A DNA stretch of 64,000 nt. Source: Corydoras sp. C115. Lineage: Eukaryota; Chordata; Actinopteri; Siluriformes; Callichthyidae. The DNA is taken from contig JAFMOC010000038.1 in the NCBI GenBank assembly GCA_019802505.1, forward strand, positions 3,462,501 through 3,526,500, written 5' to 3'. Below are positions 1-9,966 of the stretch, one piece after another. The notes under the pieces are model-generated. The model saw only the letters and a program-made list of their open reading frames with translations, was not told the DNA's origin and made no database searches. Within the stretch, counting starts at the first letter, position 1. Each line of letters starts with the position of its first letter. The position numbers were made by a program, and so were the translations under genes.

Positions 1-240
1 CACAGAATGACAACACAAACTGTGCAGCAACAAATGAGCTACTGTTTCTAACTCTACCACTGTAACATACACCATGTTGAGAACTTCAACAGCACGACTG
101 AAGCACTAACGCAACACACACTAATAACACAATCATAACAGTATAATCACAGTGCTGAGAATGGCCCACCATCTAAATAGTAACTATGTGGTAGTTCTAA
201 TCATTTTGAGCAGTGTTTCTGAACTGGCCACAAATTATTT
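1..240 (+). mobile_element. Decayed DTE-2 element, left fragment
   Basis: The stretch near 110-180 (acacactaataacac, then cagtgctgagaatgg and ccaccatctaaata) resembles the middle of a widespread teleost non-autonomous element also seen at 5250-5650 and 62640-63090. Its right end lies at 1165-1300, so two SINE-1 copies appear to have landed inside it. The first 100 bases are AT-rich and not clearly alignable. It has no coding capacity. The family assignment rests on remembered similarity plus the internal copies. Confidence 0.45.
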
Positions 241-243
241 TCC

Positions 244-573
244 GCTTAATCCTGTACTAGGGTTGCGGGGGTGGGGGGTTCCCCATGTCTATCCAGGGGA
301 GAACGTTTCAGAACCCAGGACATGATGCCAATCTATCATTGGGCACACTTACTCACACTGACACACACATTTTTACAGACACACAAGCGCAATCTATATG
401 GGGCAATTTAGAGCATTCAATTTACCTTAAGTCCAAGTTCTTGGACTGTGGGAAGAAACCAGAGACCCTGGAGGGAACCCCTCAGACACGGGGAAAACAT
501 GGAAACTCCAACCAGATTGGGATTCGAACAGTCAGGTGTACTAACCACCGTGCCACCCAGCCACATTTTTTAT
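244..573 (-). mobile_element. SINE-1 copy, near full length
   Basis: Reads tail to head: CTTAATCCTGTACTAGGG, GGGGAGAACGTTTCAG, a GGGGCAATTTAGAGC core, a diverged TGTGGGAAGAAACC segment, and ends CTAACCACCGTGCCACC, the reverse of the A-box region. The B box is mutated (GATTCGAACAG on this strand). It sits inside the split DTE-2 element. Confidence 0.85.
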
Positions 574-618
574 ATTTTTAGTTTTTTTTTATTATATAAT
601 ATTTTTATAATATTTTTA

Positions 619-951
619 TACGGTGGCTGAGTGGTTCTCAGCGCTAGGGATTCCCGGTTCGAATCCCCATCTGGGTGGAGTTTCCATGTTCTCCCCGTGT
701 CTGCGTGGGTTTCCTCCGGGTTCTCCGGTTTCCTCCCACAGTCCAAAAACATGGATCAAGTCAATTGAATTCTCAAAATTGCCCCATATAGAGTGTGTCT
801 GTGTGAGTGAGTGTGTGCCCAGCGATGGATTGGCGCCCTGTCCTGAGTCTATCTGCCCAGCGCCCGAGAAGTTCTCCCCTGGATGGGCATGGGGAACCCC
901 ACCGCGACCCTAATAGAGGATAAAGCGGGAGATAATGAATGAATGAATGAA
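619..951 (+). mobile_element. SINE-1 copy, young-looking
   Basis: Starts CGGTGGCTGAGTGG, lacks about 20 bases of the head loop, and has an intact B box (GGTTCGAATCC) and body. It ends AAGCGGGAGATAATG(AATG)n. The low divergence from other good copies suggests recent activity. It is the second SINE-1 inside the DTE-2 fragment. Confidence 0.9.
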
Positions 952-1164
952 AAATTTTAAACAATACAAATTAAAGGAGATATGCAACTGATAAAAAAAT
1001 GGTGGGTACCATGGTGACGAGAATGCTGCGTGCATCTGAAGCATATTTCTTTTTTTTTCCAAGATAAAAGACGGATACAAAATCGGATGAATAATTTTAA
1101 TTAATATTTTTTTTTAAAATGTATTTATTTCTAACCCACCGATTGAGACTCGTTTATTTCAAAA

Positions 1165-1300
1165 ACATAATAAAGGAGATTTAGCTAAACAGATGGATTA
1201 CGACAATTGCAGAACTACAAAGTGCATCAATATGGTAAGCACCGTTGTTAAAATAGACAACAAATGTAGAAACATGAAGATAACCCTGTGAAAAGGCCAG
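1165..1300 (+). mobile_element. DTE-2 right-end fragment
   Basis: Contains ACAGATGGATTACGACAAT, GCAGAACTACAAAGTGCAT and AATATGGTAAGCACC, matching the right terminus of the copies at 5590-5645 and 52005-52065, then TGTAGAAACATGAAG. It probably belongs with the left fragment at 1-240. Confidence 0.6.
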
Positions 1301-1677
1301 TGACATTTTTATTTCAGTGACGGAATGACTTGTTCGTATTCCTAAATGTAATCCAGAGTGCATGTAATCACCTATCCCACAGCTAAGTAATAATAGGCAG
1401 GTCTCTGGTGTTCATACTGGCACAGGTTTGTGGGTTATGGAGATAACACCATCCAGCAGTGAAACAAGAACAAACAAATGCATGAAATTGAACCATTACC
1501 TGCTGAGAGTGGCTGCAAATGGGACAGAACAGAGTGTAAAGTCTGAGGTGTGGAGAAAGAAACAGCAAAGACAAGAGCCTCTGTGTCTGATTGGAAAATG
1601 ATCTTTTGATGTCACACTGTCTGCTTCAAAAAACTGAAGCTGTTAAATTTGTTGTCTTCATTTCTGTTGGTAACAAC
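1301..1677. other. Unique sequence, no gene seen
   Basis: No repeat-family match, splice-flanked ORF or RNA motif recognised. The short ORFs here have no family features. Confidence 0.4.
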
Positions 1678-1741
1678 AAATTTACCATATAAATTTACCA
1701 TATATATAAATTTACCATATATATATATATATATAAATTTA

Positions 1742-1836
<95 letters not shown>
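1678..1836. repeat. AAATTTACCATAT repeats, then (TA)n and (TG)n
   Basis: Several copies of AAATTTACCATAT run into about 77 bp of (TA)n (1744-1820) and eight TG units (1821-1836). The array abuts the 5' end of the next SINE-1 copy. ORFs across it are artefacts of the dinucleotide. Confidence 0.95.
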
Positions 1837-1837
<1 letters not shown>

Positions 1838-2178
1838 TAGTGTTTAGCACTCAGTGCTGGGCATCCAGGTTTGAATTCAAATCTGGCTGTTGTTTCCATG
1901 TTCTTCCCGTGTTGGCTTGGGTTTCCTCCAGGTTCTCCGGTTTCCCACCCACAATCGAAAAACATGGATTTAAGGAATATGAAATGCGCTGAATTGCCCC
2001 ATATGAGGTTTGTTTGTGTGTGCGTGTCTGCCTGAGTGAGTGTGTGCCCATTGATAGATTGTCGCCCTGTCTTGGGTGTATCTGTCCAGGACACGAAACC
2101 TTATCCCCTGGATGGACATGGGGAACCCCCCGACCCTAGAAGAGGATTACGTAGACGATAATGAATGAATTAATGAAA
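1837..2178 (+). mobile_element. SINE-1 copy, diverged
   Basis: Begins in the head (TTAGTGTTTAGCACTCAG) directly after the TG array. The B box is degenerate (GTTTGAATTCA). The body is recognisable (GTTTCCTCCAGGTTCTCCGG) and it ends GACGATAATGAATGAAT. Confidence 0.85.
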
Positions 2179-2215
2179 TTGCTTGAAATTAATTAATTAA
2201 ATTAATTTAAATTTT

Positions 2216-2276
2216 ATAGTGTGAGTGAGTGTGTGGCAAGATGGACAGAAAAGTTCTCCCTGGATAAGCATCCCCA
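2216..2276 (+). mobile_element. SINE-1 3' fragment
   Basis: TGTGAGTGAGTGTGTGG followed by AAGTTCTCCCTGGATAAGCA matches the distal body of SINE-1, with the intervening segment lost. It lies about 40 bp after the preceding copy. Confidence 0.5.
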
Positions 2277-2279
2277 CAA

Positions 2280-3125
2280 TTGTCATTTGGCATCACTGCT
2301 TTTTTTATTTTATATGTACTTAACACACCCTTTCAACTTCTGCCCCTCTTCTAATAGAGGACCAAAATGAAAGCATATGTCCCCAGCTCACCAATCACAT
2401 AAGCGAGTGCTACAATAACACAGCCCCACCCTGCGAGCACCATTATTCTGTACATCTCATAGTTTAGCATCAGGTTTATTGGCAATTTGACTTCATAACG
2501 CACATTTAACTGTAAGAGCCCCCAAAGACCCACGGGTCATCCAAATTCATATTCCAGCTTCTCAGTTAAATTGCTCACAAAGTGAGGCGATGCATATCGA
2601 ATCAAAACAGCACTTGCCCACTGCAGTGTTTCCAGTAGCTCGTCTGTGTGACAAAGTGTCGAAAGATGTTAAATTATTTTGAATACTTCATAATTACCAT
2701 CGGTAACAACCCTGTGGAACCCAAACCCATTACTCTTGTTTGAAGTACCGGGACCTCATCACTGCATAGATATGAGACAAATGCACAAGAACGACAGAAA
2801 TAGCAGCTTAGTAATGAGGCCAGTCACATATTTGTATACCGACATAATTACATTATAAAGATTGATCAAAGTCCACAAATTGCGATCTTTATTAAGTTCA
2901 ACCATTCTCAGACTTCACGAGGCAGTTTTGATGATTCTGGGTTTAAACATTTATTAAATTACACTTATTTCCTTTAGACACTGAGCACGAACTACAGCAA
3001 ATATTCCAGCATCATTATTTTGTTACCAGATTTTACAAAATCGTACAAAATGTCTCTACTAATGTCTCTACTGCCAGCTTTTAATAATGATATAAAATAA
3101 AAAAAACATATTTTTCTTGAATAAT
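2280..3125. other. Unique stretch, possible conserved non-coding DNA
   Basis: Non-repetitive within the window, with no ORF that has splice signals. Composition is mixed and includes a balanced block around 2350-2760. Nothing specific recognised. Confidence 0.3.
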
Positions 3126-3130
3126 TTAAC

Positions 3131-3433
3131 ATTACAATATACAACACGGGTGACACAGTGGCTTACTGCCTAGCACGTTCACCTGTCAGGGCTGGTGATC
3201 CAGGTTCAAATCCCAATCTAAGTTGTGTTTCCATGTTCTCCCCATTTCCGCTTGGGTTTCCTCTGGGTTCTCCAGTTTCATCCCACAGTCCATGGATTCA
3301 AGGTGAATTGAATGCTCTAAATTGCCCCATATAGTGTGTGTCTGTGTGAGTGAGTGTGTGCCCAGCGATAGATTGGCAGCCTGTTCTGGGTGTATCTGCC
3401 CAGAGGAGGATTAAACGGAAGATAAGGAATGAA
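3131..3433 (+). mobile_element. SINE-1 copy with shared upstream flank
   Basis: GGGTGACACAGTGGCTTACTG head, B box GGTTCAAATCC, ending GATAAGGAATGAATG. The bases before the head (ACATTACAATATAC) recur before the copy at 7190, so these two copies share more than the SINE itself. Confidence 0.85.
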
Positions 3434-3585
3434 TGTGTGTGTGTGTATCTTTGTGAGTGAGTGTCCCCAGCAATGGATAGATGCCCTGTCCTGGGTGTAT
3501 CCATCTGAAATGTTCTCTACTGAAATGTTCTCTACCCCCATTTATGACCCTAGTAGAATATTAAGCAGAAGATAATGAAGGGAGG
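3434..3585 (+). mobile_element. SINE-1 3' half in tandem
   Basis: A second distal half (GTGAGTGAGTGTCCCCAGCA, then GCCCTGTCCTGGGTGTAT, GATAATGAAGG) follows directly on the tail of the previous copy. It carries a short internal duplication of TGAAATGTTCTCTAC. Confidence 0.8.
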
Positions 3586-3654
3586 AATATACAAGATAAA
3601 AACACATAATATCTGGGGGTGAGTTTTGTGCTCTGGCCATATAGATTGAGGATA

Positions 3655-3841
3655 GGCATGGTAGCTCAGTGGTTAGGGCATTGGGCCATCAATCTGAAGG
3701 TTGGGGGTTCAAATCCAGGTCCACTGAAGTTACCAATGTGGGACTTTGAGCAAGGCCCTTAACCCTCATTGCTCCAGGGATGTTGTGATTAACCCTAAAT
3801 GACCAAATGTAAAAAAATGAACAAATGTAATAGGTTTTGAT
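3655..3841 (+). mobile_element. SINE-2 copy (tRNA-derived)
   Basis: Head with a clean pol III A box (TAGCTCAGTGG) and B box (GGTTCAAATCC), then GAGCAAGGCCCTTAACCCTC and an AT-rich tail with AAATGTAATAGG. The head resembles a tRNA but the following body marks it as a SINE, not a tRNA gene. Confidence 0.85.
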
Positions 3842-4490
3842 TATAGTGTTGATGTTTGTTCATGCCACTGTAGAAGTCCTGCAGATTATTTATCACAATC
3901 TTAATAGATCGAATCAAGGTACAGAGTCTCAAAATGTGGGTTCAGTGGTGTTGCTGTTCAACACAAGCCTGAGGAACTAAGCCAAATCAACTGAGTGGCA
4001 AAGAGAAAGCTAAAAGGATATTTAAATATGTGTGTGTGTGTGTGTGTTTTTATTTAGTAGTTAATATCATGGTATTGTGTTGCATGCACATCCATATAAA
4101 CATTCATATTTAGACACAAACACACACAAGATGGTTAATTTGTTAACGCGGTAACATCTGGTATGACAGTGTGTGTGTCCTGTACCACCTGCTATACCCT
4201 TTTCTATCCAGAAAGCATACACTTATATAAAAAACATAATTAAGTGCTTAATTCTATACATCTGTTAATAATGAATTCAGTGATGAAGAGGCGTGGCTTA
4301 TCACATTTGTCCATACAGTGTTTAAGAAATATTAATAATGAATTAGCTAGTTTACTAACACCAGAATACTAACTAGTCAGCAGAGCCATTTTTATCTGAA
4401 TAGCTTTATAATTAATACAGCATGAATGCAGCTAATAACTAATTCCATTAAGAAATTCATTTAGATTGTACTCATTTCATCAGAGTAAAG
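3842..4490. other. Unique AT-rich stretch with short (TG)n
   Basis: Contains a TG run at 4029-4047 and otherwise no recognised repeat, ORF or motif. Confidence 0.4.
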
Positions 4491-4506
4491 CCATCTACTC
4501 ATTTCT

Positions 4507-4518
4507 GTCTCTGTCTCG

Positions 4519-4557
<39 letters not shown>
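4507..4557. repeat. (CT)n microsatellite
   Basis: Imperfect CT run with CTGT and CTTT interruptions, followed by a short CA run and CACACTCACA. Confidence 0.95.
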
Positions 4558-4559
<2 letters not shown>

Positions 4560-4560
<1 letters not shown>

Positions 4561-4880
4561 CACACAAACATGCCTCACATTCACATATGCACACACTCAC
4601 AAATTGGATTGCATCCCTGGTGGTGGCAGCAAACATCTGGCTTGTGGTGCCAGTGTCACATATGCAGCTGTCTGTCCTGTGTGTGCCTGGTCATGTATTT
4701 ATCACATTGTCAGGACTTAAACGTTACACACTCACATTGTGGAGATGACATGCTGCTACAGAAACAGCACAATATTAACAATCATTGTGTTATACATCAC
4801 AAAAATCAAAAATGCCTTTTTTATTCTTACATTTTCTTTTTCTTGTGACCATTCCTAAGCTTCATGGTCAAACGTATTCC
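4560..4880. other. Unique stretch
   Basis: No family match. Weak Cys/His-rich ORFs here lack splice context. Confidence 0.35.
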
Positions 4881-5185
4881 GACACACACATTCATTCATT
4901 CATTCGGTGGGGTTCCCCATGCCCATCCAGGGGAGAACATCTCAGGCGCTGGGCAGATAGACCCAGGACAGGGCGCCAATCCATCGCTGGGCACACACTC
5001 ACTCACACAGACACACTCTATATGGGGCAATTTTGAGAATTCAATTGACTTGATCCATGTTTTTGGACTGTGGGACGAAACCGGAGAACCCGGAGGAAAC
5101 CCACGCAGACACGGGAAGAACATGGAAACTCCACCCACCTTGGAACTCCAGCCACCTTAAGCCACCTTGCCGCCCTGACACACAC
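4881..5185 (-). mobile_element. SINE-1 copy with 9-bp target duplication
   Basis: The (ATTC)4 tail is on the left and the head runs to TTGCCGCCC on the right; the B-box region is disrupted. GACACACAC flanks both sides (4881-4889 and 5177-5185), consistent with target-primed insertion. The tail lacks the usual TATCTTCCGCTTTATCC segment. Confidence 0.9.
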
Positions 5186-5249
5186 TGTTCCAGTTAAAGG
5201 TTTTTCATTTTGCTCCAAATATCATCCATGTTTTCAGTTCCACTTCTTG

Positions 5250-5650
5250 TAAAGATGGACTTTGTAGTTCTATGATTCCAGACTGTAGTCCATCTTTTTG
5301 AGTTCTACAGTATATACTGTGTATGTCCCCTTTACTCTGTTCTAATGTTCAGGAGCCCAATGGTACCACCACAGGGATTATTTGGTTGGTGCATGATTCC
5401 TATCCCAGCAGTGTCACTGAGGTGTTTAAATGAAAGTACACTAGTGCAATGCTGCACAAAAACCCCCTCACAGCCTCAGTGTCACTGCAGAACTGACAAT
5501 AAACAATCCACCACCCAAATTATACCTGTTCTGTGATGGTCCTGACCAATAGAGGACAGAGAACCAACAGGGGACGAACAAAAAAACAGATGTACTTCAG
5601 TCTGTAATTGTAAAACTACAAAGTCTATCTATATGGTAAGTGGAGAAAAG
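5250..5650 (+). mobile_element. DTE-2 non-autonomous element, near complete
   Basis: The left end (AAAGATGGACTTTGTAGTTC, then CAGACTGTAGTCCATC) and the right end (CAGTCTGTAATTGTAAAAC, then TACAAAGTCTATCTATATGG) are reverse complements of each other over about 45 bp. The interior holds CAGTGTCACTGCAGAACTG and CCTGTTCTGTGATGGTCC. No transposase is encoded, so it would have moved in trans. Confidence 0.75.
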
Positions 5651-5655
5651 CATCC

Positions 5656-5727
5656 AAACGTTCTCCTCTGTAAGGTCATGGGGAACGCCCCGGTAACCGT
5701 AGTAGCAAAGGTTAATGGATGGATGGA
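5656..5727 (+). mobile_element. SINE-1 3' fragment
   Basis: ACGTTCTCCTCTGTAAGG, CATGGGGAACGCCCC, then AGGTTAATGGATGGATGG. Only the last 70 bases of the family remain, directly next to DTE-2. Confidence 0.65.
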
Positions 5728-6100
5728 AAATCTCATGGTTGTTCTGGACAGGCAACCTTTTCCAGCAACTTATCGATGTTTAGGAACATATTGTTAATAC
5801 CCATGTACCATACGTTTTGCCGTTAATTACTTTCCAAATCCCTTGTTTATGAGTGAGTGTAAGCATGAGTGGTTCACAAGCGAGACATGCTTAAGTGATT
5901 GCGTGCTAATTCGGCTTGTTAGAACTGATTGCTTTGTTATCACTGGTGTGAAACCTCATGAGTGATGTAGCCTAGCGGTACAGCGCATTAGTTCTAATGA
6001 ACTGCTCCATATGCTACAGATCTGTGCTATATCGAAGACCTGACTGAAAACGCATACAGCCATGTGCAAAAGTCTGCATTATTTAAAGTTACTTTATACC
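5728..6100. other. Unique stretch
   Basis: No recognised feature. Base composition is ordinary. Confidence 0.35.
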
Positions 6101-6419
6101 TTCATTCATTCATTTATTATCTTACGCTTAATCCTCTAGTAGCATCATGGGAAGGTTCCCCAAGCCCATACAGGGGAGAACTTCTCAGGCGCTGGGCAAA
6201 AACACGCAGGACAGGGCGCCGATCTATCACTGATTACACTCACACAGACACACTATATGGGGCAATCAATTCACCTTGTATCCATGTTCTTGGAAATCCT
6301 GGAGGATTCCCAAGTGGCGAAGGAGAGAATATAGAAACTCCACCCAGATTGGGATTCGAATCTGGAATCTGCAGTGCTGAGAGGTGAACATGCTAAACAC
6401 TAAGCCACCGTGCCACCTG
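6101..6419 (-). mobile_element. SINE-1 copy with internal deletion
   Basis: TTCATTCATTCATTTATTA tail on the left and CTAAGCCACCGTGCCACC head on the right. The TGGACTGTGGGAGG region is largely deleted around 6285-6320. Confidence 0.85.
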
Positions 6420-6970
6420 TTTCTTATACAGTCAAAGTAAATAGTGAACTTTTGTTATAACGCATTTCACCAACGCACCAACATGAATAATATAATGGCA
6501 CTTCCCGTGTGACATGAGGAGGAGGAGCTTATATACATAGCAGGTAAATGATGGGCAGATCTGACTGAAGCCAACGACAAAAATGAACAAGTTAACAAGA
6601 CGCAGGCCAAAACACAGAGAAAAATGAAATTAAAGTCGGGTCAGAAGCATGAAGTATGCGCTTCTGACATCAGCCGTCTAACAGGCGGCTGTTAGATCAA
6701 TCCAAATTATATGTAACGACATAATTACAGCTCTTGACTATTACCGTTTGGTTTTTAGCTTTTATACAAAACAAGATTTCACTCAGATACAATAACTAGC
6801 AATTTCCATAAGCCTGTGAAAATCCTGCATTAATCAGTCTTCTCCATTCAGATTCCATTTCAAAACCACATTTAATCAAACACACACTGTTCCAGTCAAC
6901 CTCCAAACCACCTGTCAAGAATCTACCCTCATTATTATGGTCTTGCCCTCTTGATTGCTGGGACCATTAT
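6420..6970. other. Unique stretch
   Basis: No ORF or repeat recognised. A local GCCGTCTAACAGGCGGCTGT segment near 6672 can form a short hairpin. Confidence 0.35.
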
Positions 6971-6974
6971 TATC

Positions 6975-7167
6975 CATCTAGCCATGCATCTATTATTTTC
7001 CACTTAATCCTCTACTAGGGTCACGGCGGGGTTCCCCATGCCCATCCAGGAGAGAGCATTTTGGGCGCTGGGCAGATACACCCAGGCAGGGCACCAATCC
7101 AAACCAATCACAGACTTACACAGACACCACAAACACACTCTATATGTGGCAATTTAGATCATTCAAC
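6975..7167 (-). mobile_element. SINE-1 3' half
   Basis: TTTTCCACTTAATCCTCTAC, GGGTTCCCCATGCCCATCCA and CTATATGTGGCAATTTAGA. It stops in mid-body where an opposite-strand copy begins. Confidence 0.85.
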
Positions 7168-7320
7168 ATTACAATATACAGAACAAGATGGGTGACACAG
7201 TGGTTTACTGGTTAGCATGATCACCTGTCAGGGCTAGGGATCCAGGTTCAAATCCCAATCCAAGTTGTGTTTTCATGCTCTCCCCATGTCTGCTTGGGAC
7301 TGTGGGAGGAAACCTAAATG
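7168..7320 (+). mobile_element. Chimeric SINE-1 head plus inverted body scrap
   Basis: Head on the plus strand (GGGTGACACAGTGGTTTACT, B box GGTTCAAATCC, CTCCCCATGTCTGC) runs directly into GGGACTGTGGGAGGAAACC, which is minus-orientation SINE-1. The junction near 7296 marks a rearrangement or template switch. Its upstream ACATTACAATATAC is shared with the copy at 3131. Confidence 0.75.
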
Positions 7321-8690
7321 GAGAAAGACTAAATAGAGCTTTAAAATACTCTGGTAGGCCCTTTGTCACCCCAAGTTGCCAACTGTGGATCCCAGATCAT
7401 CCTGCTTCTTCCTTAGTTATAGAGTTTTTGTCACATACTAAGGAACTCAAAATGTACAAAAACCTTGCATGATGTACCAAAAAGATCTAATTTTGATTTA
7501 CTCTCTATAAGGGCTTTGTTCCTTTGTATCATTTTAGGTTTTCCACTGGATTTGAACTGTGTAAATGTCAGTTCAAACTGTAAATCTTGTAGCCTGCTGG
7601 TTGTATGTAAATAATATAATATAGAAAACCAGACATATTCAATACTAATTCATTCTGATACAATCTGATTGCACATCAGCCTGGTATTTACCAGTCAGAC
7701 ATTATGTCCGCATATAAAGCAATCAGATTTCATTTCTACATGCTCTGGATGAATCAAAAACACAAAACAATATTGGGAAGAAATTCTGGAAACCTATAAA
7801 ACATCTAGTAAGAAGCAGAGAGCAAGCTGTAGTTAAAGCTACTCATCATTAGTGTCTGTGCTGCACAACTGAATATTGAAATAGCCTTATTGACAGGTCT
7901 CATGTGACTAATTAGCATTTATAAAAAGTCCCTCAACTGTATTCAAAGCAACTGCAAGTTTAGTTCAGGTGGCTGAATAAAGAGAGTTGAGCTTGACACT
8001 GTGCTGCCGTTTCCCTGGAAACATCTCATCTTGCCCCATACCACAGTAAATCCATAGGACCCGTGTTTTTGAAGCAATAGAGCAGATGGCTATTGTATTT
8101 AATCACCATTTGCAGGGCTCTCGTCGTTTTCTCCATTATAAATTGAAATTAGCTGTGGTTGTATAATGCTACAGTCTCTCGAAAATGTTGCAACAGCATG
8201 AATTTGCGATGTGTACGCTGAGATTAGAAACCTGATGTCTCAAAGTGATTTTTGCCCAAGCTGTACGCGGCGATAAGCAAAACATGCTAGCAATCATCAT
8301 GTCAGGAAGATCATGAAGTAGAAAGAACAAAGGCTGCATTACAATACAACCACCCACAGCACGGCAATAATGACTGGCACTGGAATGCCGGAGAGTAAGC
8401 CCAATTTCCCTCAATTAGCCAGAGTAGCATTGTTCAATTATGCTAACATGTTCCGTTCATCTGTGTTAGTGACAGTGATTGTATCACTATAATGCAAACG
8501 AGCAGGAATCGAAATGAAAACCACGGTTTTATAGTCTTACAGTCATAATCAAGAACAATGACTCTGACTTTGACATGTGGGATAAATTCTATTTAATATT
8601 GGATACTTTTAAGAACATTCATATTTTCAATGTTATTTAAAGGTGGGAAACATGGATACGGCAAATATATATTACATATTTAAAACCACA
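7321..8690. other. Long unique stretch, candidate regulatory DNA
   Basis: 1.4 kb without repeats. The part at about 8040-8460 has balanced composition and AT-rich motifs such as CAATTAGCC and TATAAATTGAAATTAGC, the texture of vertebrate conserved non-coding elements. No comparison was possible, so this is a suspicion only. Confidence 0.3.
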
Positions 8691-9053
8691 AATGGTGGCA
8701 CGGTGGCTTAGTGGTTAGCATGTTCACCTCTCAAAGCTAGGGATTCCCGGTTTGAATCCCAATCTGGGTGGAGTTTCCATGTTCTCCCTGTCTCCGTGTG
8801 GGTTTCCTCCGGGTTTTCTGGTTTCCTCCCACAGTCCAAAAACATGGATCAAGGTCAATTAAATTAAATTCTACAAATTGCCCCGTATAGAGTGTGTTTG
8901 TGTGAGGTAAGTGTGCCCAGCGATAGATTGGCGTCCTGTCCTAGGTGTGTCTGCCCAGCGCCCGAAACGCTCTCCCCTGGATGGGCATCAGGGAACCCCC
9001 CCCCCACGTCCCTAGTAGAGGACAAAGCGGAAGATAATGGGTGGATAAAACCA
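8691..9053 (+). mobile_element. SINE-1 copy, full head, short target duplication
   Basis: GGTGGCACGGTGGCTTAGTG head with A box; B box GGTTTGAATCC. It ends AGCGGAAGATAATGG. TAAAACCA occurs on both sides (8681-8688 and 9046-9053). A run of nine Cs sits in the CCCCATGCC region. Confidence 0.9.
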
Positions 9054-9102
9054 TGGTTTTCGTAGGGTGATAATATATTCATTGTTTTGTTTATTTAGTG
9101 TT

Positions 9103-9130
9103 CAGTGTCCAAACCTTTGACTGGTACTAT
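9103..9130 (-). mobile_element. Terminal scrap shared with DTE-2 at 62628
   Basis: CCAAACCTTTGACTGGTACT is the reverse of the start of the copy at 62628 (TACAGTACCAGTCAAATATT), a terminus I recall as common in fish genomes. Confidence 0.45.
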
Positions 9131-9227
9131 AAGTTCCAGAATACGTTTTACCATATAGCTGAGGAATGATCACAAAAAAAAAAAGGTTGAACATTTTATT
9201 GAAATAAAAAATGAGAACTGAACTACA

Positions 9228-9320
9228 TGTGGTCCTTTAACAGATGCTTTCATCTAAAGCGAATAACAAGTATTCCAACTTAAGTTTGGGCAGAACATAG
9301 GGTTGCTTACAGAATTCCAG
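9228..9320 (-). mobile_element. SINE-2 tail fragment
   Basis: CAGATGCTTTCATCTAAAGC, GAATAACAAGTATTCCAAC and CAGAACATAGGGTTGC parallel the copies at 33268 and 55776. The tRNA-like head is missing. Confidence 0.6.
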
Positions 9321-9356
9321 GAGACAGAAATGCATTTAGAAAACAAAGATAACAGA

Positions 9357-9426
9357 ATGAATGAGTGTGCCTAACAATAAAAGACACGAGTAGAGGATTA
9401 AGCGAAAGATAATGAATGAATAAATT
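9357..9426 (+). mobile_element. SINE-1 3' scrap
   Basis: GAGTGTGCCTAACAATAAA, then AGAGGATTAAGCGAAAGATA and ATGAATGAATAAA. Most of the body is deleted. Confidence 0.6.
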
Positions 9427-9667
9427 AATGCTCCAGTTATATGCTGGCCATTGCTGGGTTTGGGTCACTTGATCATTAGTTTTTGTATTTAGTGCTGCCT
9501 TAAATTTTAAGAAGACTGAGAAACAGCTTCATACCAGAACCTGTAAATCTCTTAAACTCCACCTAAATCGACAGACACTTTTCCAACAGACAATATCTCA
9601 CGGCTCCTATATTTTATTTGTATTTTTTTAAATTGCTATTATATTTTTATATATGCTGCTATATTTA

Positions 9668-9835
9668 TTTTTTTATTTTATTCTTTCATTCATTATCTCC
9701 CGCTTTATACTCTATTAGGGTCGCGGTGGGGTTCCCCATGCCCATCCAGGGGAGAACGTCTCGGGCGCTGGGCAGATACACCCAGGACAGGGCGCCAATC
9801 CATCGCTGGGCAATTTTTTATTTTATTTTATTTTT
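9668..9835 (-). mobile_element. 5'-truncated SINE-1 with AT-rich target duplication
   Basis: The tail (CATTCATTATCTCCCGCTTT) through CATCGCTGGGCA only; the head and mid-body are absent. TTTTTTATTTTATT flanks both ends. Truncation bounded by a duplicated target is typical of interrupted reverse transcription. Confidence 0.8.
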
Positions 9836-9859
9836 TTCTAAGGTAATTATTAATTAATT

Positions 9860-9966
9860 TCTTAATTCTACCAATTAGGGTAAACTGGGTCTGTGAAACA
9901 GAATTTCGTTTACATTTCATATGTCGTATGTTATGTAAATGACAATAAAGTCTCATTAAATCCTTG
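9860..9966 (+). repeat. IR-6 interspersed repeat 3' end
   Basis: GTGAAACAGAATTTCGTTT, then TTATGTAAATGACAATAAAG and TCATTAAATCCTTGA. A close relative is at 45717-45837, and looser relatives at 49605 and 61690. Looks like a retroelement 3' end. Confidence 0.65.

Noticed and set aside
3660..3725. tRNA gene
   Set aside because: A and B boxes are good, but the sequence continues into a SINE body with related copies elsewhere and lacks a proper tRNA 3' half and terminator.
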